A stretch of 64,000 nt of DNA, taken from Diphasiastrum complanatum (taxonomy: Eukaryota > Streptophyta > Lycopodiopsida > Lycopodiales > Lycopodiaceae). Location: NCBI GenBank assembly GCA_029204225.1, contig CM055102.1, positions 2,862,718 to 2,926,717 on the forward strand, read 5' to 3'. Below are positions 11,386-22,649 of this stretch, piece after piece. Under the pieces are notes generated by a model that did no database searches, was not told the DNA's origin, and saw nothing but the letters and a program-made list of their open reading frames with translations. A program made the position numbers and the translations under genes. Numbering within the stretch: position 1 is the first letter of the stretch; every line of letters begins with the position of its first letter.

Positions 11386-11741
11386 TGTAATAGTTCCTAA
11401 CACCATAGTAGGGCAAACACTAACTGATCCACCCAACCTTGCCTACTCCCTGATATAGAGTAAGCCCCTCCTAGCCCAGTGTGAGGACTGGTAGCATGCT
11501 ACTGCCAAGTGTCGGCCACGTGGCACTGACGTGGCCGACTGCACGTCGGGACCCAACTGGGGGCCCTCCTGCTGACAGGGTCCCTAGGCTGTGTTAGGCC
11601 CGCCATGGCTATGGACCGTGCTGGGGCACACTACTCACATTGTCTTGCCCTGTTGGTCATGTACGCTGGACACGACCCTGACTGTGGTATCTGACCTATC
11701 TGTGTTCTCTAGGGTTCGGCACTGGTTACGAGCTCGTAACA
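11386..11741 (-). mobile_element. Gypsy 5' LTR (356 bp)
   Basis: On the minus strand it begins TGTTACGAGCTCGTAACC and ends ACTATTACA directly before the primer binding site. The same LTR, by eye about 90% alike, follows a chromodomain integrase at 45544-45893 on the plus strand, which identifies the family as a chromovirus. It contains a near-perfect palindrome with G-box cores and a TATA-like CTATATCAGGG. This copy is an intact-length LTR with only the first part of its element behind it. Confidence 0.85.
11511..11539 (-). promoter_or_regulatory. LTR palindrome with G-box/ABRE core
   Basis: Eleven-base arms GTCGGCCACGT and ACGTGGCCGAC pair perfectly around a 7-nt loop. One arm plus loop forms CCACGTGGC, which is the G-box/ABRE core of plant stress promoters. 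It lies upstream of the LTR TATA-like sequence in sense orientation. Regulatory use is inferred. Confidence 0.5.
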
Positions 11742-12000
11742 ACCCCCCCGCTGTGGGTCCTGTCCCTGCTGTCGAGCTGGATCTGGATGAGCAGATCGGA
11801 ATGAATGTCACACGACGGCAACTCATCATGGTCAGGCAAAAGGGCGGCCAGACGTCGGGCTAACCCGGAGGCAGCTCGGGCTAACCGGGAGGCAGAGCAA
11901 GAGCGACAAAACAATGCACCAGACGAGGGCGAGGAGTCGGTGGAGGATCAGTGAGAGATGTTTAGAATAGATGAGGTCCAGCCGTATGTGGCGGACTGTT
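11742..12000 (+). other. Unassigned coding-like remnant
   Basis: Plus frames read VPAVELDLDEQIGMNVTRRQ and then, after one frame change near 11845, an alanine/arginine/glutamate-rich tail (ANPEAARANREAEQERQNNA) ending EESVEDQ at a TGA near 11952. It looks like the charged C terminus of a transposon protein, but I do not recognise the family. It is joined directly to the start of the LTR at 11741, so it may be the site the gypsy element landed in. Confidence 0.3.
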
Positions 12001-12477
12001 GCTATGTAGTTTTCGGCAGTTTATGGTGCAGCAAATAACTAGATGGCTGCTTAAAAAAATGACAGTATATGTGATGTTATCCTGATACAACGGTTGAATA
12101 TATACATAGTTGTTTTTTGTGCAACACGAGCCTGGTCATGTAAGATGCAATGTCTATAATTTTTCTAAATGCAGATGTATTACATGTGTTTATGAAATGT
12201 TGTTTGGGGTGTAGGGGTGATTGTTGTGCTCATGATGTAGGTGCATATATGTGAAGCTAGCATTCACTTCAAACGAAATTAAATGAAAACAGGATTCAGA
12301 CATGCACATAGAATTCTTCGACATAAAATAAAGCATCACATGTACAGAGCGACATACGCACAATGTGCAGCAAATAATGTAGGCCAAACACTGTATATAA
12401 TGTGAAAAATCATCTGAGTACAATGGTAGACCGTCTGCTAGAGACAAACTACTGAAACTAAAACAACAGAGCCACAA
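12001..12477. other. Non-coding stretch, probably hAT 3' region
   Basis: AT-rich sequence between the unassigned remnant and the stop codon of the hAT transposase. No terminal inverted repeat matching the GC-rich end at 16395-16471 was found here, so the 3' end of the hAT element seems lost or highly diverged. Confidence 0.4.
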
Positions 12478-15400
12478 TCAATGCTCTGGCTCTGACTCAT
12501 ACGAATGCTCTGGAGACAACTCAGGGCCCCGAGCTGACTCTCGCAACTGATATCTCTGCCTGTCTGGAACTGGCATGGGCTGTGTATCCGAGGGGGAAGA
12601 CTGGTCATCCTCATCCTTCCAATCAGCCTCCGCATCAGCCCCCAAGCAGGCCAAACCAACAACACCTGCTCCAACTGGCTATGATACTGCACCTCTACCT
12701 GTACCTGGAGCCCTGCGTGGTCGTCCTCTCCTCCCTGACTGTTTCTGTGCCTTGCCTTTCTTGTTCGGTGCACCCTTGGGCCTTCCTGGTCTCTTGCGGA
12801 CAAGAGGAGCTGTCAATGCCTCGTCACCCCCATGCAAATCACCTGGCTGGCTAGGCTGGGCCCAAGCTGAGGCCGGCTGGGATCGGGAAGCAAAAGAGGG
12901 AACTCCCTGTGCAACTGAGCGAGGAGGATGAGCTCGTGGAGTGTGTGCCCGTGGGGCTGCTGCAGGTGGAGGAACTGGCTGTGCAGGAGGCGAGTACAGT
13001 GGCGATATGTACTGAAAGGGGCGCTGTGGTGGCCGGTACTGGTACATCCTGGGTGCTGCCAAAGGAGGAGGATGTGACGTGGGTGCTGCAACTGGAGGAG
13101 CCACTGTGGATGTGGGCGCTGCAAGAGAAAACCTGGGCACAGATGGTGGCCTGCCATGGAAACCTGGTGCTGCAGAAGTGGACGGCGATGGAGGGGCTGC
13201 AGGCCCGTGGCGTGTGCCCTGCACCTGTATGGTCTGCCTCATCTCTCTCTGAACTGGCAAACACAACCCGAATGGGCTCATCCTCATCATGCTCATCCTC
13301 TGACACTGGCTCGTCTGCCTCATACAATGGGGGCTCTCTGTGCTCAAGCCCAAGCTCTCTCTCTCTCATCTCGGCAAGCTCCCTCTCTCTCTCTCTGCCA
13401 TCAATTGTGTGCCCAGGTCATCTGCAGGCATGGGATGGGTGCTGTCCGTAGGCAAGTCAACCTGGCGCTCCAAATCGGATATCTTCGTTTGCAAGGTTTA
13501 AAATTTGCATGTCAGAGAGACAACTTTATCAAGAAATGAAACCAACATACATGTGCGTTGGTGCTACAGAACACCAACCGCTCCAACTGACTCACTGACA
13601 ACCGGTTTCTTCTCCTCGTGTGAATCAGTGCCCATGTGCTCCAATTACGCTCACACACGGAGGCAGCACAATCCTGTGGTGCGTGCATTTAAATACTTCA
13701 GCACATTGTGGCAGCGGTGAAACTTCAACGAAACACAAAAATGGAGGATAAAATGAGATGCATACCTGAGAAAGAACACGCAGTGCAAGACGCTGTATAG
13801 ATGGGTATGTGCTACCGAACATGGTCCACCAGGTAATGGATAGTTGCGTCCTCTCTGGATCCTGGGCAGCTGGGTGGCCGAATGTGCCCATGCCGAAACG
13901 AAATGCAACGAGCTCCTCCATGAGCCTAAAAGGATCCAAACCTATATGTGGACCCACCCTGTGAATGTACTGAAGCCAATCGGCCTTGAGCTCCCTGTCT
14001 ACGATCTGTGTCGGAGAGAGGAAGAGGGGATGCAGCATGTGTGCAACGCTGTGGATACTCCTGTGGAAGTAGTTCCACCGTGTCTCCCATATGAACTTCA
14101 GCTTTGTTATCCTGCAGGTGAGGGGCATGTGGTTTAGAGCATTACGAAAAAGCTTAACATTGACAGAAAAACAAACTAGCAAGTACTGAAAAGATAAAGG
14201 TCAATTGCAACACTGTACCGCTTACCTCTCTGGCTGCAAGATGGGCAGCTGCAGGAACTGTCCATGAGCTCATACACCAGTCCAAGTGTCGACCCCTCGT
14301 TGTCAGCCATGCGGAGCACAATGTAGAGTGGTCGAAGCAGTCCTGACAATGTCTGTGCATCCCTCCAGAACTGGTCTCCCCTCACCGTGGAAGAAAAGTG
14401 CTCCCCATCCTCAGTGTGCGGAAATGTACTGGCACCCCAAAGATCACTGGCAACCATCTGTAGAAGCTGGGCCCCTGCACCTGATCAAACGGTCGATGAC
14501 CACCAAGTCGAATGCAAAGCACATGGGGGCTGGGTTACGGAGGTCCAGATGGCTGAACACCCGGAACATGGCAAGAACACGCCTCTTTCTGGTGACAAAA
14601 GTCACCAGGAAGAGGGCCTCCCGGACGATGGCTCTAACCCAGGGAAGTGCTCCAATGTCCCCCATCAGAAGGTCTATGTCGTGGGCTACACAGGGGGTAT
14701 GAACAATATGAGGGAACTCGGCCTCTAGCAGTACACCCATCTGAATGCAATTCGTGGCATTGTCCGTCACCACCGTGACGACATGCTGTGGGCCTATGGC
14801 TAGGATGGAAGACCTGATGACATCAAACATGAACTCTGCAGATATGACTCTCCCCCCCCTGCTGCAATCCACTGCCCTCAAAAACTGTGTGCCCATGCAG
14901 ATGGAGACCAGTATGTTGAGGATCGGCCTCCTCCTGACATCAATCCAGCCATCGGACATGATGTTGCAACCGTAAGTGGCCCAGTGCCGACGCAGAGGCT
15001 CCATCTCTCTAGACAAGGACTCAACCCTATCCCTCAGCATGTGTGTGCGAACAACCTCTGAACTAGGGACTCTCCAGCTAGGGCTGACAGACTGTGCAAG
15101 GCGGAAGGCCCTTCTGAAGGGCTCAGAGTCGATGATGGCAAAGGGCAGGTTCAGCTCGTAAATCAGACTGGCCACGGCCTGTGTGGCCTCTCTGTCCATG
15201 TGCGGCTGATGCGCGCCGCGAATGGTCTGCTGCACGAGGGCTCTCCCTGGTGGGCGACGGGTGGTGGACCTCCAGCACGGTGCACCAACCGTGACAGGAA
15301 TGGACGATGACGCGACAGGCTGGGCACTGGTGGATGCATCGGCTGTAGACGTGGAATGGGGAGAGTGGGATGCACTGGCAGGGATGCAGCAGCATAGGTG

Positions 15401-16095
15401 GGGCGCACTGGTGGAGGGGCAACATCTGGCATGGGGTACGAAAACTGCTGGCTGAGGAGGTCATCCGGATGGGAAGGGAAGGAAGAAGGGATCTCTTCCA
15501 CATCCTCGAAGGCCCGCCCAGTACCATCCTGGGCCTGCTCGGGTGGCGGAGAGTCCATGAGAAAGTCGTAGACTGGTGGAGTGCGAGCAACAGTGGGTGG
15601 TGGTGGAACCGCAGTGGCAACTAGCGGACGCGATGGGACGGGATCCACCGGAATCTGAGCAGATGGGGGTGCGTGAGGCAAAACTGTCTGAGGGGGATGA
15701 GGGGCAAAGGGACCGGAGGAGGATGCACTCCCTCTCCTCGTGCGTGCCAGCCAAGCAGGCAGCAACTCTGGGTCAGCCACATAAGGAGCGGTGCAAAATC
15801 GGAGAATGCCCTCCGAAATGGTGTTCTCCCCTGCCACGAGCCGCGGCCCGTAGGTGTCCAGTAGTCGCTGCCTGTCGGGGACGGTCATGCTACCACAAGG
15901 GGCAGCATTCAAGGTGGTACCATTTTTGGCACGTGCATCGAGCAGATGGCCTTTAAGGCGAGTGAGGGATGCAGCAAACTCGACGAGACAGTATCGGCAG
16001 CGCACGATCTTTTGACCGGTCTTGTTGGCCTTGTCGGCAACCCGCCTGACAATGTCTACCTCGTCCCACAGACCGGAAAGGTCGGATTGCACCAT
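12478..16095 (-). CDS. hAT transposase with BED finger, DUF659, hATC and AT-hook tail
   Basis: DNA transposase of the hAT superfamily, encoded in several minus-strand pieces. It starts MVQSDLSGLWDEVD at 16095 with a BED-type zinc finger (CRYCLVEFAASLTRLKGHLL). A proline-rich linker follows. Then comes a DUF659/RNase H-like region (NIMSDGWIDVRRRPILNILV, VVTDNATNC, HTPCVAHDIDLLMGDIG). After the GTAAGC donor at 14226, exon 13766-14111 (TKLKFIWETRWNYFHRS, then WWTMFGSTYPSIQRLALRVL) and exon 13551-13673 (ASVCERNWSTWALIHTRRR) give the hATC dimerisation domain. A last part (about 13480-12478) is acidic and proline-rich with AT-hooks (KRPGRPKGAPNKK, RRGRPRR). Frame changes near 15235, 14457, 13320 and 12680 suggest decay or unrecognised introns. 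Confidence 0.8.
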
Positions 16096-16394
16096 TGTGA
16101 TGGAGAAAACTAAGGACAAAATGCAGATGAAGCGAAAGCTGCAAGGATGGAACGCTGGAGAAAAAACAGCAGGGTACACTGTGTGAGAGACGCTGAAAAT
16201 GGGCGAAGACAGGGCGAAGCAAGTCAGATGCAAGGCACGGCAATGCGTGGGCGAAGGGCGACGCAAGGAATCGAAGGCAGGCAGGCGGAAACAATAGCGA
16301 TGATAGGGCGGAGGAGGGCGCAAAAACATTTCTGATGAAATGCGAGGGGGGCGGGTAGTTTAGGTTAAAAAAAATATTAAATAATTAATAATAT

Positions 16395-16471
16395 ATTATA
16401 TTATGGTACCGCGGTACCAGTACGGTCCCGCAGTACCGGGATCCGCGGTACCCAGTACCGCGGGACCTATG
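16395..16471 (-). repeat. hAT-like GC-rich terminal palindromes (GGTACCGCGGTACC)
   Basis: Upstream of the transposase start, the DNA turns AT-rich and then into repeated palindromes ggtaccgcggtacc, ccgcggtaccc and agtaccgcgggacc, ending at ...gggaccTATG. This layout matches hAT termini with subterminal repeats, so it is probably the 5' end of the transposon. No matching 3' end or target duplication was found. Confidence 0.5.
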
Positions 16472-16477
16472 ACATAT

Positions 16478-16517
16478 ACATATATATATATATATATATA
16501 TACATACATACATACAT
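16478..16517. repeat. (TA)n/(CATA)n microsatellite
   Basis: About 40 bp of alternating TA followed by four CATA units directly beyond the presumed hAT end. The MITE-like elements at 9776-10209 are likewise separated by TA/CATA-rich DNA, so these repeats may be preferred landing sites. Confidence 0.8.
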
Positions 16518-17202
16518 CAATGGTGACCACTGACTAGCTCTTTAGGTACAATTGTAGAATGGGATGCTAGGCTTATTGATGGGTCCACATGGGAGTTCAT
16601 TGATGTATTTGCTCACACTCCACTCATGACTCAAGACTTTGAGACTTCCCTTCAACAGTCTTGAGGCATGAGGGAGCCTCTTAAAGTAGGTTCTTTCTAG
16701 ACACTCGCTAGAACAAATTGTGGAACCTTTTGGCAACTCACAAGTCCTAATTGGATGAACTTGGGTGGCATCAATGCTAACCCTATATTGGTAGCTTATC
16801 ATAAGGTTCCACTAAGGGCCTCTAGTTAATATTTGATTGATCTGATGCTTTGAGTCCTTTGTAGGAAATTCTTTTGTAGCTCTTTGTAGATGTGACTACG
16901 CCTAGTTGATTATTGATATTCTTATAGTATTTTTCATTGGAGACTGCTCGATGCTCATCATTTCTTGCCTACTTGTTTCACATGTGATGCTTTATTCATG
17001 ATTGAGTTCATAGTGTCTATAAATGGTAAAGAAAGGGAAGCATATACAATAACGGTTAAGAAGCACATATGATCACCTAGACATGTTCTTCGAAAAATCA
17101 AAGTAAGCTAGCCCCTTTTGTCTAAACTACATATTGGACTTAGCAACCAAAGAGTAGAAAATCGACCATGAATGGTTGGCAATGAAACAAAAAAGAGCAT
17201 AC
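16518..17202 (-). other. Host intron, no recognised feature
   Basis: AT-rich sequence downstream of the 17203-17330 exon in transcript order. The final FGGY exon was looked for here and not found. Short frames such as 16542-16802 show no domain. Confidence 0.5.
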
Positions 17203-17330
17203 CAAGCCAGGAGCATTCAGCGCAGTCATAGCTTGATAAACACCAGAAAATTGTTTTGAGGCTACTGCTCCAAGCACAGCAGCACCTAACAATACTGCCT
17301 CATTCTCTCTTGGCAGGGTCACAATTAATC
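17203..17330 (-). CDS. FGGY kinase exon (LPRENEAVLLGAAVLGAV)
   Basis: A 128-nt exon with acceptor CCTTCTAG and donor GTATGC. Its first two bases complete the glycine codon left by the 40927-40999 exon. It then reads LIVTLPRENEAVLLGAAVLG, followed by AVASKQFSGVYQAMTALNAPGL. It leaves in phase 0. The expected last exon of the family (the helix ending the second domain) was searched for between 1 and 17200 on the minus strand and not found, so it probably lies to the left of the window. Confidence 0.88.
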
Positions 17331-18600
17331 CTAGAAGGACAAAAAATGGTGAGATGAATAATCATAACTGCTAAAATTAAATCAATAGCAAATTGTTAGA
17401 GCCATGATCAAACAAAGGTTTGTGTGGATTGAATGTAATTTGTGTAATGTAACAAAATTGGACCATCTTATTTCAGTGTTTTGCGCACTTCTTTCCTTAC
17501 CACAATACGTTTCATGAAACTGCAAAATGAATTCAACATTTAATGTGTGAGCAACTATAGTGGAAGTAAGTCTTTACCAATGACTTCGATAACATAGTTT
17601 AGACCACGTTGGTGAGTCCTCATTGGGAGCATTTTCTTACATCTTTGATCTCTATTGAATAAACTGAAATAGTTCAAGATCAAGCTTCAAATATTATTGA
17701 AAAGTCAATACTCAAGGATCTAAATTGGTATGATCAACAACCTTAACGCATAGAGACATCTAAATAATCCATCGGTCTACATTGTTTATTTTCCAATTGG
17801 ACCAAGTCCTTTGGACCCTTGCGTCCTTCATTTAGCATGTGGTATTTCTCAAAGTTATTTGTGGGTCATATGGTCATTATTGGGACTCGAACCCAACTTG
17901 CAATATAGAGTACCTTACAAAGTATGAATACGCCCTTGACCCTCATGATTGCTGGTTGATTCTTTGAAAATTAGCTTCTTTACATCAAAGTAGCTTATGA
18001 TCGGTTTGTCTTTGGCTTTAGTCTACATTAAGCTTCTGATTAGTGGATTGCTATCAATTTAAATCAGTCCATCATTGATGATCAACATTTTTTAGAACAT
18101 GTTTATCCATTTCATATTATTTGTCTCAATTCATTTTATTTTGTGATTATAATGTAGTTGCTACAAGATATAAAGAGTAAATTGCATATGCTAGAGGTTT
18201 CAAAAAAACTATAGCATGTACAAGCCACAAAAAGTGTGTCTACTAACAAAGTCTCCATGACGTACCATGCTACAATACAAAGCCCTAACGAAGAGTGTAT
18301 GTAATCCACAAAATGAAAACATGAAAGGAATGTGGACGCCCCAAAAATGCCAAATGAAATGTTACATTCCATTTTCAAAGTCAAATGATGCAAATTTGTG
18401 TTTTTGTATCCGCCAAAAAAAATGGCGATCTGGCAAGTGTGAAGGAAAAAGTAGCACTCCCACCAAGGCAGGAAAGTGCTCCGTTACCAAGTTATAGACA
18501 ATCTATGGATATTGTATCAATGAAGCATAAATGACCATAATAGACACAATCAAGTAATCTTTCATGAAGAATCGCCAAGGGCAGATGAAATGATCAATGG
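17331..18600 (-). other. Host intron, no recognised feature
   Basis: AT-rich DNA just upstream of the 17330 exon start on the minus strand. Short frames at 18136-18497 show no recognisable domain. No transposon end was recognised before the LTR that begins at about 18.6 kb. Confidence 0.5.
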
Positions 18601-19015
18601 CTAAAATTTACGAATAAAGCCACAGCTGATCTAGCGTTAAGCTATGAAAGCAGCACATAAGCAAGACTTAGCCCTAAAAAGCAGGAAAGAGAGAGATTAA
18701 GGAGGCTAAAGAGAGAGATCAATATCATCAGCTGAATAACAAATGACACAGTTTCCCTACTTATAGCCAAGAGGAAGCCCTAAAAGGAAGCTTCTGGTGG
18801 CTAGGGCCCAACTGGGAGGGACAATAGTGCGCCCTGCAAGAAGGCCCCCACTCTCCAGTAATATGTCCAAATGGCCTAATAATGAATAATAAGGCCAAAG
18901 GCCAACCATATAGTCTAAGTGCCACTAATGAATAAAAAAGAGCCCAGGGCCTGCTTATGCATAAAGTAAAGTAAATGTAAATGGACACGGCGAATGTAAT
19001 GAGCAGAGTCCATAA
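18600..19015 (-). mobile_element. Chromovirus 3' LTR, copy 1 (approximate ends)
   Basis: On the minus strand a purine tract GCCGGGGAGAG (about 19016-19026) follows the end of the integrase. The sequence after it is shared with 57015-57345: TTATGGACT, CATTCGCC, later TTTAGGGCTTCCT and a TATAAGTAGG box. The left end was not fixed, and no matching 5' LTR was found next to copy 1. Confidence 0.6.
18756..18768 (-). promoter_or_regulatory. LTR TATA box, copy 1
   Basis: GGCTATAAGTAGG on the minus strand, with the same box (GGGTATAAGTAGGA) at the matching place in the second LTR at 57102-57114. Conservation between two diverged LTRs supports a core promoter. Confidence 0.5.
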
Positions 19016-19062
19016 CTCTCCCCGGCACCGAAAAGAGACCCAACTACCAAAGAGAAACTGGA

Positions 19063-20448
19063 TCAAACAGCAACAACCCCTGGTGCATCAATAGCTAGAG
19101 CAGCATCTGATGTAGAGGAATCAACAAGTGCAGCAAGAGCACGAGCCTGATCCACAAGTGATGGTGTATGATAAAAGACATCATTAGGCTCCCATGTGGC
19201 CTCCTCAATAGGACGACCATCCCACTGGACCAAAAACTGAATCTGCCACCGGCGTCGACTATGGTATACATCACAGGCTCGTGTGGAAGCAGGAAGCTGT
19301 AAGCGATATGTAACTGGACTAAGAACCTCCAAAATGCGATAAGGCCCATAATAACGTGGTGCAAGCTTCTTAGTAAAAGCATGGCCCTGGACAAAATGAT
19401 GACATGCAAACCGTAGGCGTAGATAAACCATATCTCCAACCTAAAACTCAACATGGCGGCGGTGACGATCAACTGAGGTCTAATAACGCTGCCGAACATG
19501 ATGTAAATGAGAACTGGCCCGAGTAATAAGCTCTCGGGCACCTGATAGAAAGGATGCAAGTGTGACAGGTGTATCCTCAGGAGGGAGAGGAATGCCAAGT
19601 AAAAGAGGTGCATAGCCATGAGATAATAAAAATGGTGAGACATCTGTGCTGGTACTAACAGAGCTATTATAGCTATACTTTGCTAAACATAAATGCTGAT
19701 CCCAATCCTTCCCAGAAGGAGTAACAAAATGGCGTAAATAATCCTCAAGGATCCTGTTAAGGACCTCAGACTGCCCATCAGAAGTAGAATGATAAGCAAA
19801 ACCCATAAAAAGCTATACATCCAAGATACGCATAAGCTCTATCCAGGATATAGATGTAAACTTACTATCCCGATCAAAAAGGATAGTACGAGAAAATCCA
19901 TGCAGGCAAAAAATCTCTGATAGGAACAAACGTGCACACTGCTCTGCTGTGATGGTACTGCGAACTGGTATAAAATGTGCCTGTTTCGAGAACCTGTCAA
20001 CTACCACCATACATGAATCGTGACCACGCTGGGTACGGAGAAGGCCAAGGATAAAGTCCATAGATATATCAGTCCACTGGCGATGAGGAATAGGCCAACT
20101 CTGGAGCAAACCAGCAGACTTAGCACGGGAGTACTTATTCCGAAGACAGAAAGGGCAGGTACGAATAAGTACAGCAAGCTCAGATCGAAGAGAGGGCCAA
20201 TAGAAATGGTCTTTGATACGAGCATAAGACTTCTGAAAACCAAAGTGACCCCCAACAGGGGAGAAATGAGCATCCGACAACAATTGGGAAGGGATACCCA
20301 AGGAACTAGGAATGCAAAGAGAATCATAACGATAAAGACGGTTGTCAACAATGGAGTAAACCTGATGAGGACGGGACGAAACAGGTGGGGCAAAACTAAA
20401 CATCACGAAAATCAGAACATGTAAGGTATGCTGCAGGTAGATCATCAA
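19063..20448 (-). pseudogene. Chromovirus integrase and chromodomain, copy 1
   Basis: Minus-strand frames give the integrase zinc finger (GHFGFQKSYARIKDHFYWPS, then CPFCLRNKYSRAKS), the core (WTDISMDFILGLLRTQRG, VDRFSKQAHFIPVRSTITAE, RTILFDRDSKFTS, GFAYHSTSDGQSEVLNRILE) and a GPYRILEVLSPVTYRLQLP C-terminal module. The chromodomain (QIQFLVQWDGRPIEEATWEP) follows. The stretch between CDVYH and the chromodomain is about 40 residues shorter than in the copy at 57.4 kb, an internal deletion. A stop and frame change near 19810 (AYHST side) and another near 19430 break the gene. Confidence 0.85.
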
Positions 20449-22075
20449 ACCATGTAGGAATAGTAGAAACGAGTGTATTCAACAAAGCTGGAAGACGAGA
20501 TAATGCATCAGCAGCAGTGTTAGCACGACCAAGACGATACAATATAGAAAAATTAAAAGACTGTAAAAACTGCAACCAACGAAATTGACGATCACGAAGG
20601 TCACGTGGAGAAAACAGATAACGTAAAGACTGGTGATCAGTAATAATGTCAAATGGAACTCGATAAAGATAATGGTGCCACTTCTTGAGAGCATAGATAA
20701 TAGCAAGAAGCTCTTTCTCATGCACAAAATAACCTTGCTCATAAGAACGAAGACGACGCGACTCATAAGCAATAATGCATTGTGACTGGCGAAGCAAAGC
20801 ACCCAAACCAACATTACTAGCATTAGTATCAACAAGAAACTTCTGATCAAACTGTGGTAAACACATAACGGCAGCATCAACAACATCACGACGAAGAGTA
20901 TCAAACACTGACTGACATTCAGAAGTCCAAAGAAAAGTACTAGACTTCTTCAAAAGTGCATGAAGAGGAGTTGCTATAGTGGCAAAGTGAGGAACTGGAC
21001 GACAAAAGTGAGTGGCTAACCAAAGGAACATACGAACATGATGAACATCAGTTGGTATAGGCCAATCCTGGATGGCCTGAACCTTATGCGGAACAAGAAA
21101 ACCAAGAAACTCGATCTCAGCAACAGCAAAAGAACATTTAGACGACTTAGCAAATAACTGGTGATGTACAAGTAAATGAAATACAGAGGAAAGATGGGAA
21201 AGATGCTCAACAAGAGACTCGCTAAAAATAAGAATATCATCAAAATAAACCAAGACACAATGACCAAGAAGTGGACGCATGACATTATTCATAACATTCT
21301 GGAACGTAGGAGGGCCATTAGTAACACCAAAAGGAAGCACTCGAAATTCATATAAACCAAGATGAGTACGAAAAGCAATCTTATGTTCGTTAGAAGGGTG
21401 CATCCTAATTTGGTAATATCCAGAACGAAGGTCAATCTTAGAAAAGATTTTAGAGGTACCGAGCTGGTCAAAGAGGTCATCAATGTGCGGAATAGGGTAC
21501 TGATTACGAATAGTCAACTTATTTAAAGCACAGTAATCAATACAAAGGCGTTTGGTACCATCTTTCTTACTAACAAGGAGAACAGGGGCACCGAAAGGGC
21601 TGTGACTAGGAACAATGAGACCCTGATCTAACAAGGCAGTAATATGGAGCTCAAGCTCATCACGCTCAGATCGAGACATACGATAAGGGGGACGGGAAGG
21701 AGGAGCAGAACCAGGACGCGAGTCAATATGATGGTTCACGTCACGTAATGGCGATAGCGTCGTAGGTTCTGAAAAGACAAAAGCATATTGATGTAATAAG
21801 TCAGAGATCACCTGAGGAACAGCTGCTGGAGTAGAAACTGGAGGAACTGGTACTGCCCGCTGAACACATAATAAGGCTGCACAATGAGCCTTCGGCAGGC
21901 TGCGAATAAACTGCTTCCCAGTAATCAACTGGAGGTCTCCCTGAGAATCAATGCCAACAAGTGAGTGTGTAACTGCATCATGTACAAATGTCAATGTCTG
22001 TTGTGTCAAGTCCAGTGTAACGGCTCCAAGAGATGCAAACCAATCAGCACCAAGGATTAGATCATATCGCTCCAT
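20396..22075 (-). pseudogene. Chromovirus reverse transcriptase and RNase H, copy 1 (long open frame)
   Basis: A 559-codon open frame, the best-preserved polymerase in the window. It begins in the protease end (YDLILGADWFASLGAV). It then shows RT blocks LLDQGLIVPSHSPFGAPVLL, SKKDGTKRLCIDYCALNK, SKIDLRSGYYQIRMHPSNEH, RVLPFGVTNGPPTFQNVMNN and the intact catalytic VYFDDILIFS. RNase H follows (FLVDTNASNVGLGALLRQSQ, YFVHEKELLAIIYALKKWHH, IITDHQSLRYLFS, RANTAADALSRLPAL). The catalytic residues are all present, but the neighbouring integrase and gag are damaged. Part of a single gag-pol on the minus strand. Confidence 0.88.
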
Positions 22076-22179
22076 AGGAATAATGTAAAGATCTGCCTAT
22101 CCAGAAAAATCGCAAATGTGGTATGGTAAACCCTGAAACATTTGAGAACTAGAAAAAGAATGTGAACTGGCAACCTCAA

Positions 22180-22618
22180 CTATGAGAGGTTGTGAAGCAG
22201 GAACAGGTGAAGCACGGATCCAACTACTGATATACTGCTGATAAAAGAGTGAGTGCTGCCGGTATCAACTAAAGCAATATACTCACGAATTGTAATGCGT
22301 ATACGTAACCGAATGGAGCGAGGACCAGGACGCCCTGTCCAAGTAGCATAGGCAAGTTGAGCATGGCAAGTAGTAGGAAATAAATCAATGGAAGGGTCAG
22401 GGGAAAGGTCAGGCTCATCAGAAATATGAATGTAGATATCGTGGAAGGAAACCAGGATGTGGGTTATGCGGAATGAACGGTCCACCAGCAGGCTGACTAG
22501 TAGAAGAAAATGGAAATCCAAATGGGGGAGTCCCAAATGAAGGAAAAACAGGAGCTTTACCAGGACCATGAGGCTGTAAAGAATCAATCTGCGATTGCAT
22601 AGTAGCAAAGCCGGTCAT
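22180..22618 (-). pseudogene. Chromovirus gag-protease, copy 1, with internal deletion
   Basis: 22618-22418 encodes MTGFATMQSQIDSLQPHGPG to HNPHPGFLP, which corresponds to the Gag N-terminal region of the 61-kb copy. It jumps directly to YLHSYF, and in another frame to IYIHISDEPDLSPDPSIDLF and the protease (YIALVDTGSTHSFIS). The capsid and zinc-knuckle part of gag (about 250 codons in the other copy) is missing. The protease keeps D-T-G. Confidence 0.75.
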
Positions 22619-22649
22619 AACTGTATCGAAGGGAGTCGGAATTCCTTGA

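Noticed and set aside
12575-13451. Plus-strand frames of 90-180 codons
   Set aside because: They are antisense to the proline-rich and AT-hook parts of the hAT transposase and have no domain.
19095-19643. Hydrophobic 182-codon frame that looks like a membrane protein
   Set aside because: It is the out-of-frame shadow of the chromovirus integrase. Similar leucine-rich shadows occur at 20479-20904, 57746-58078 and 59988-60659.
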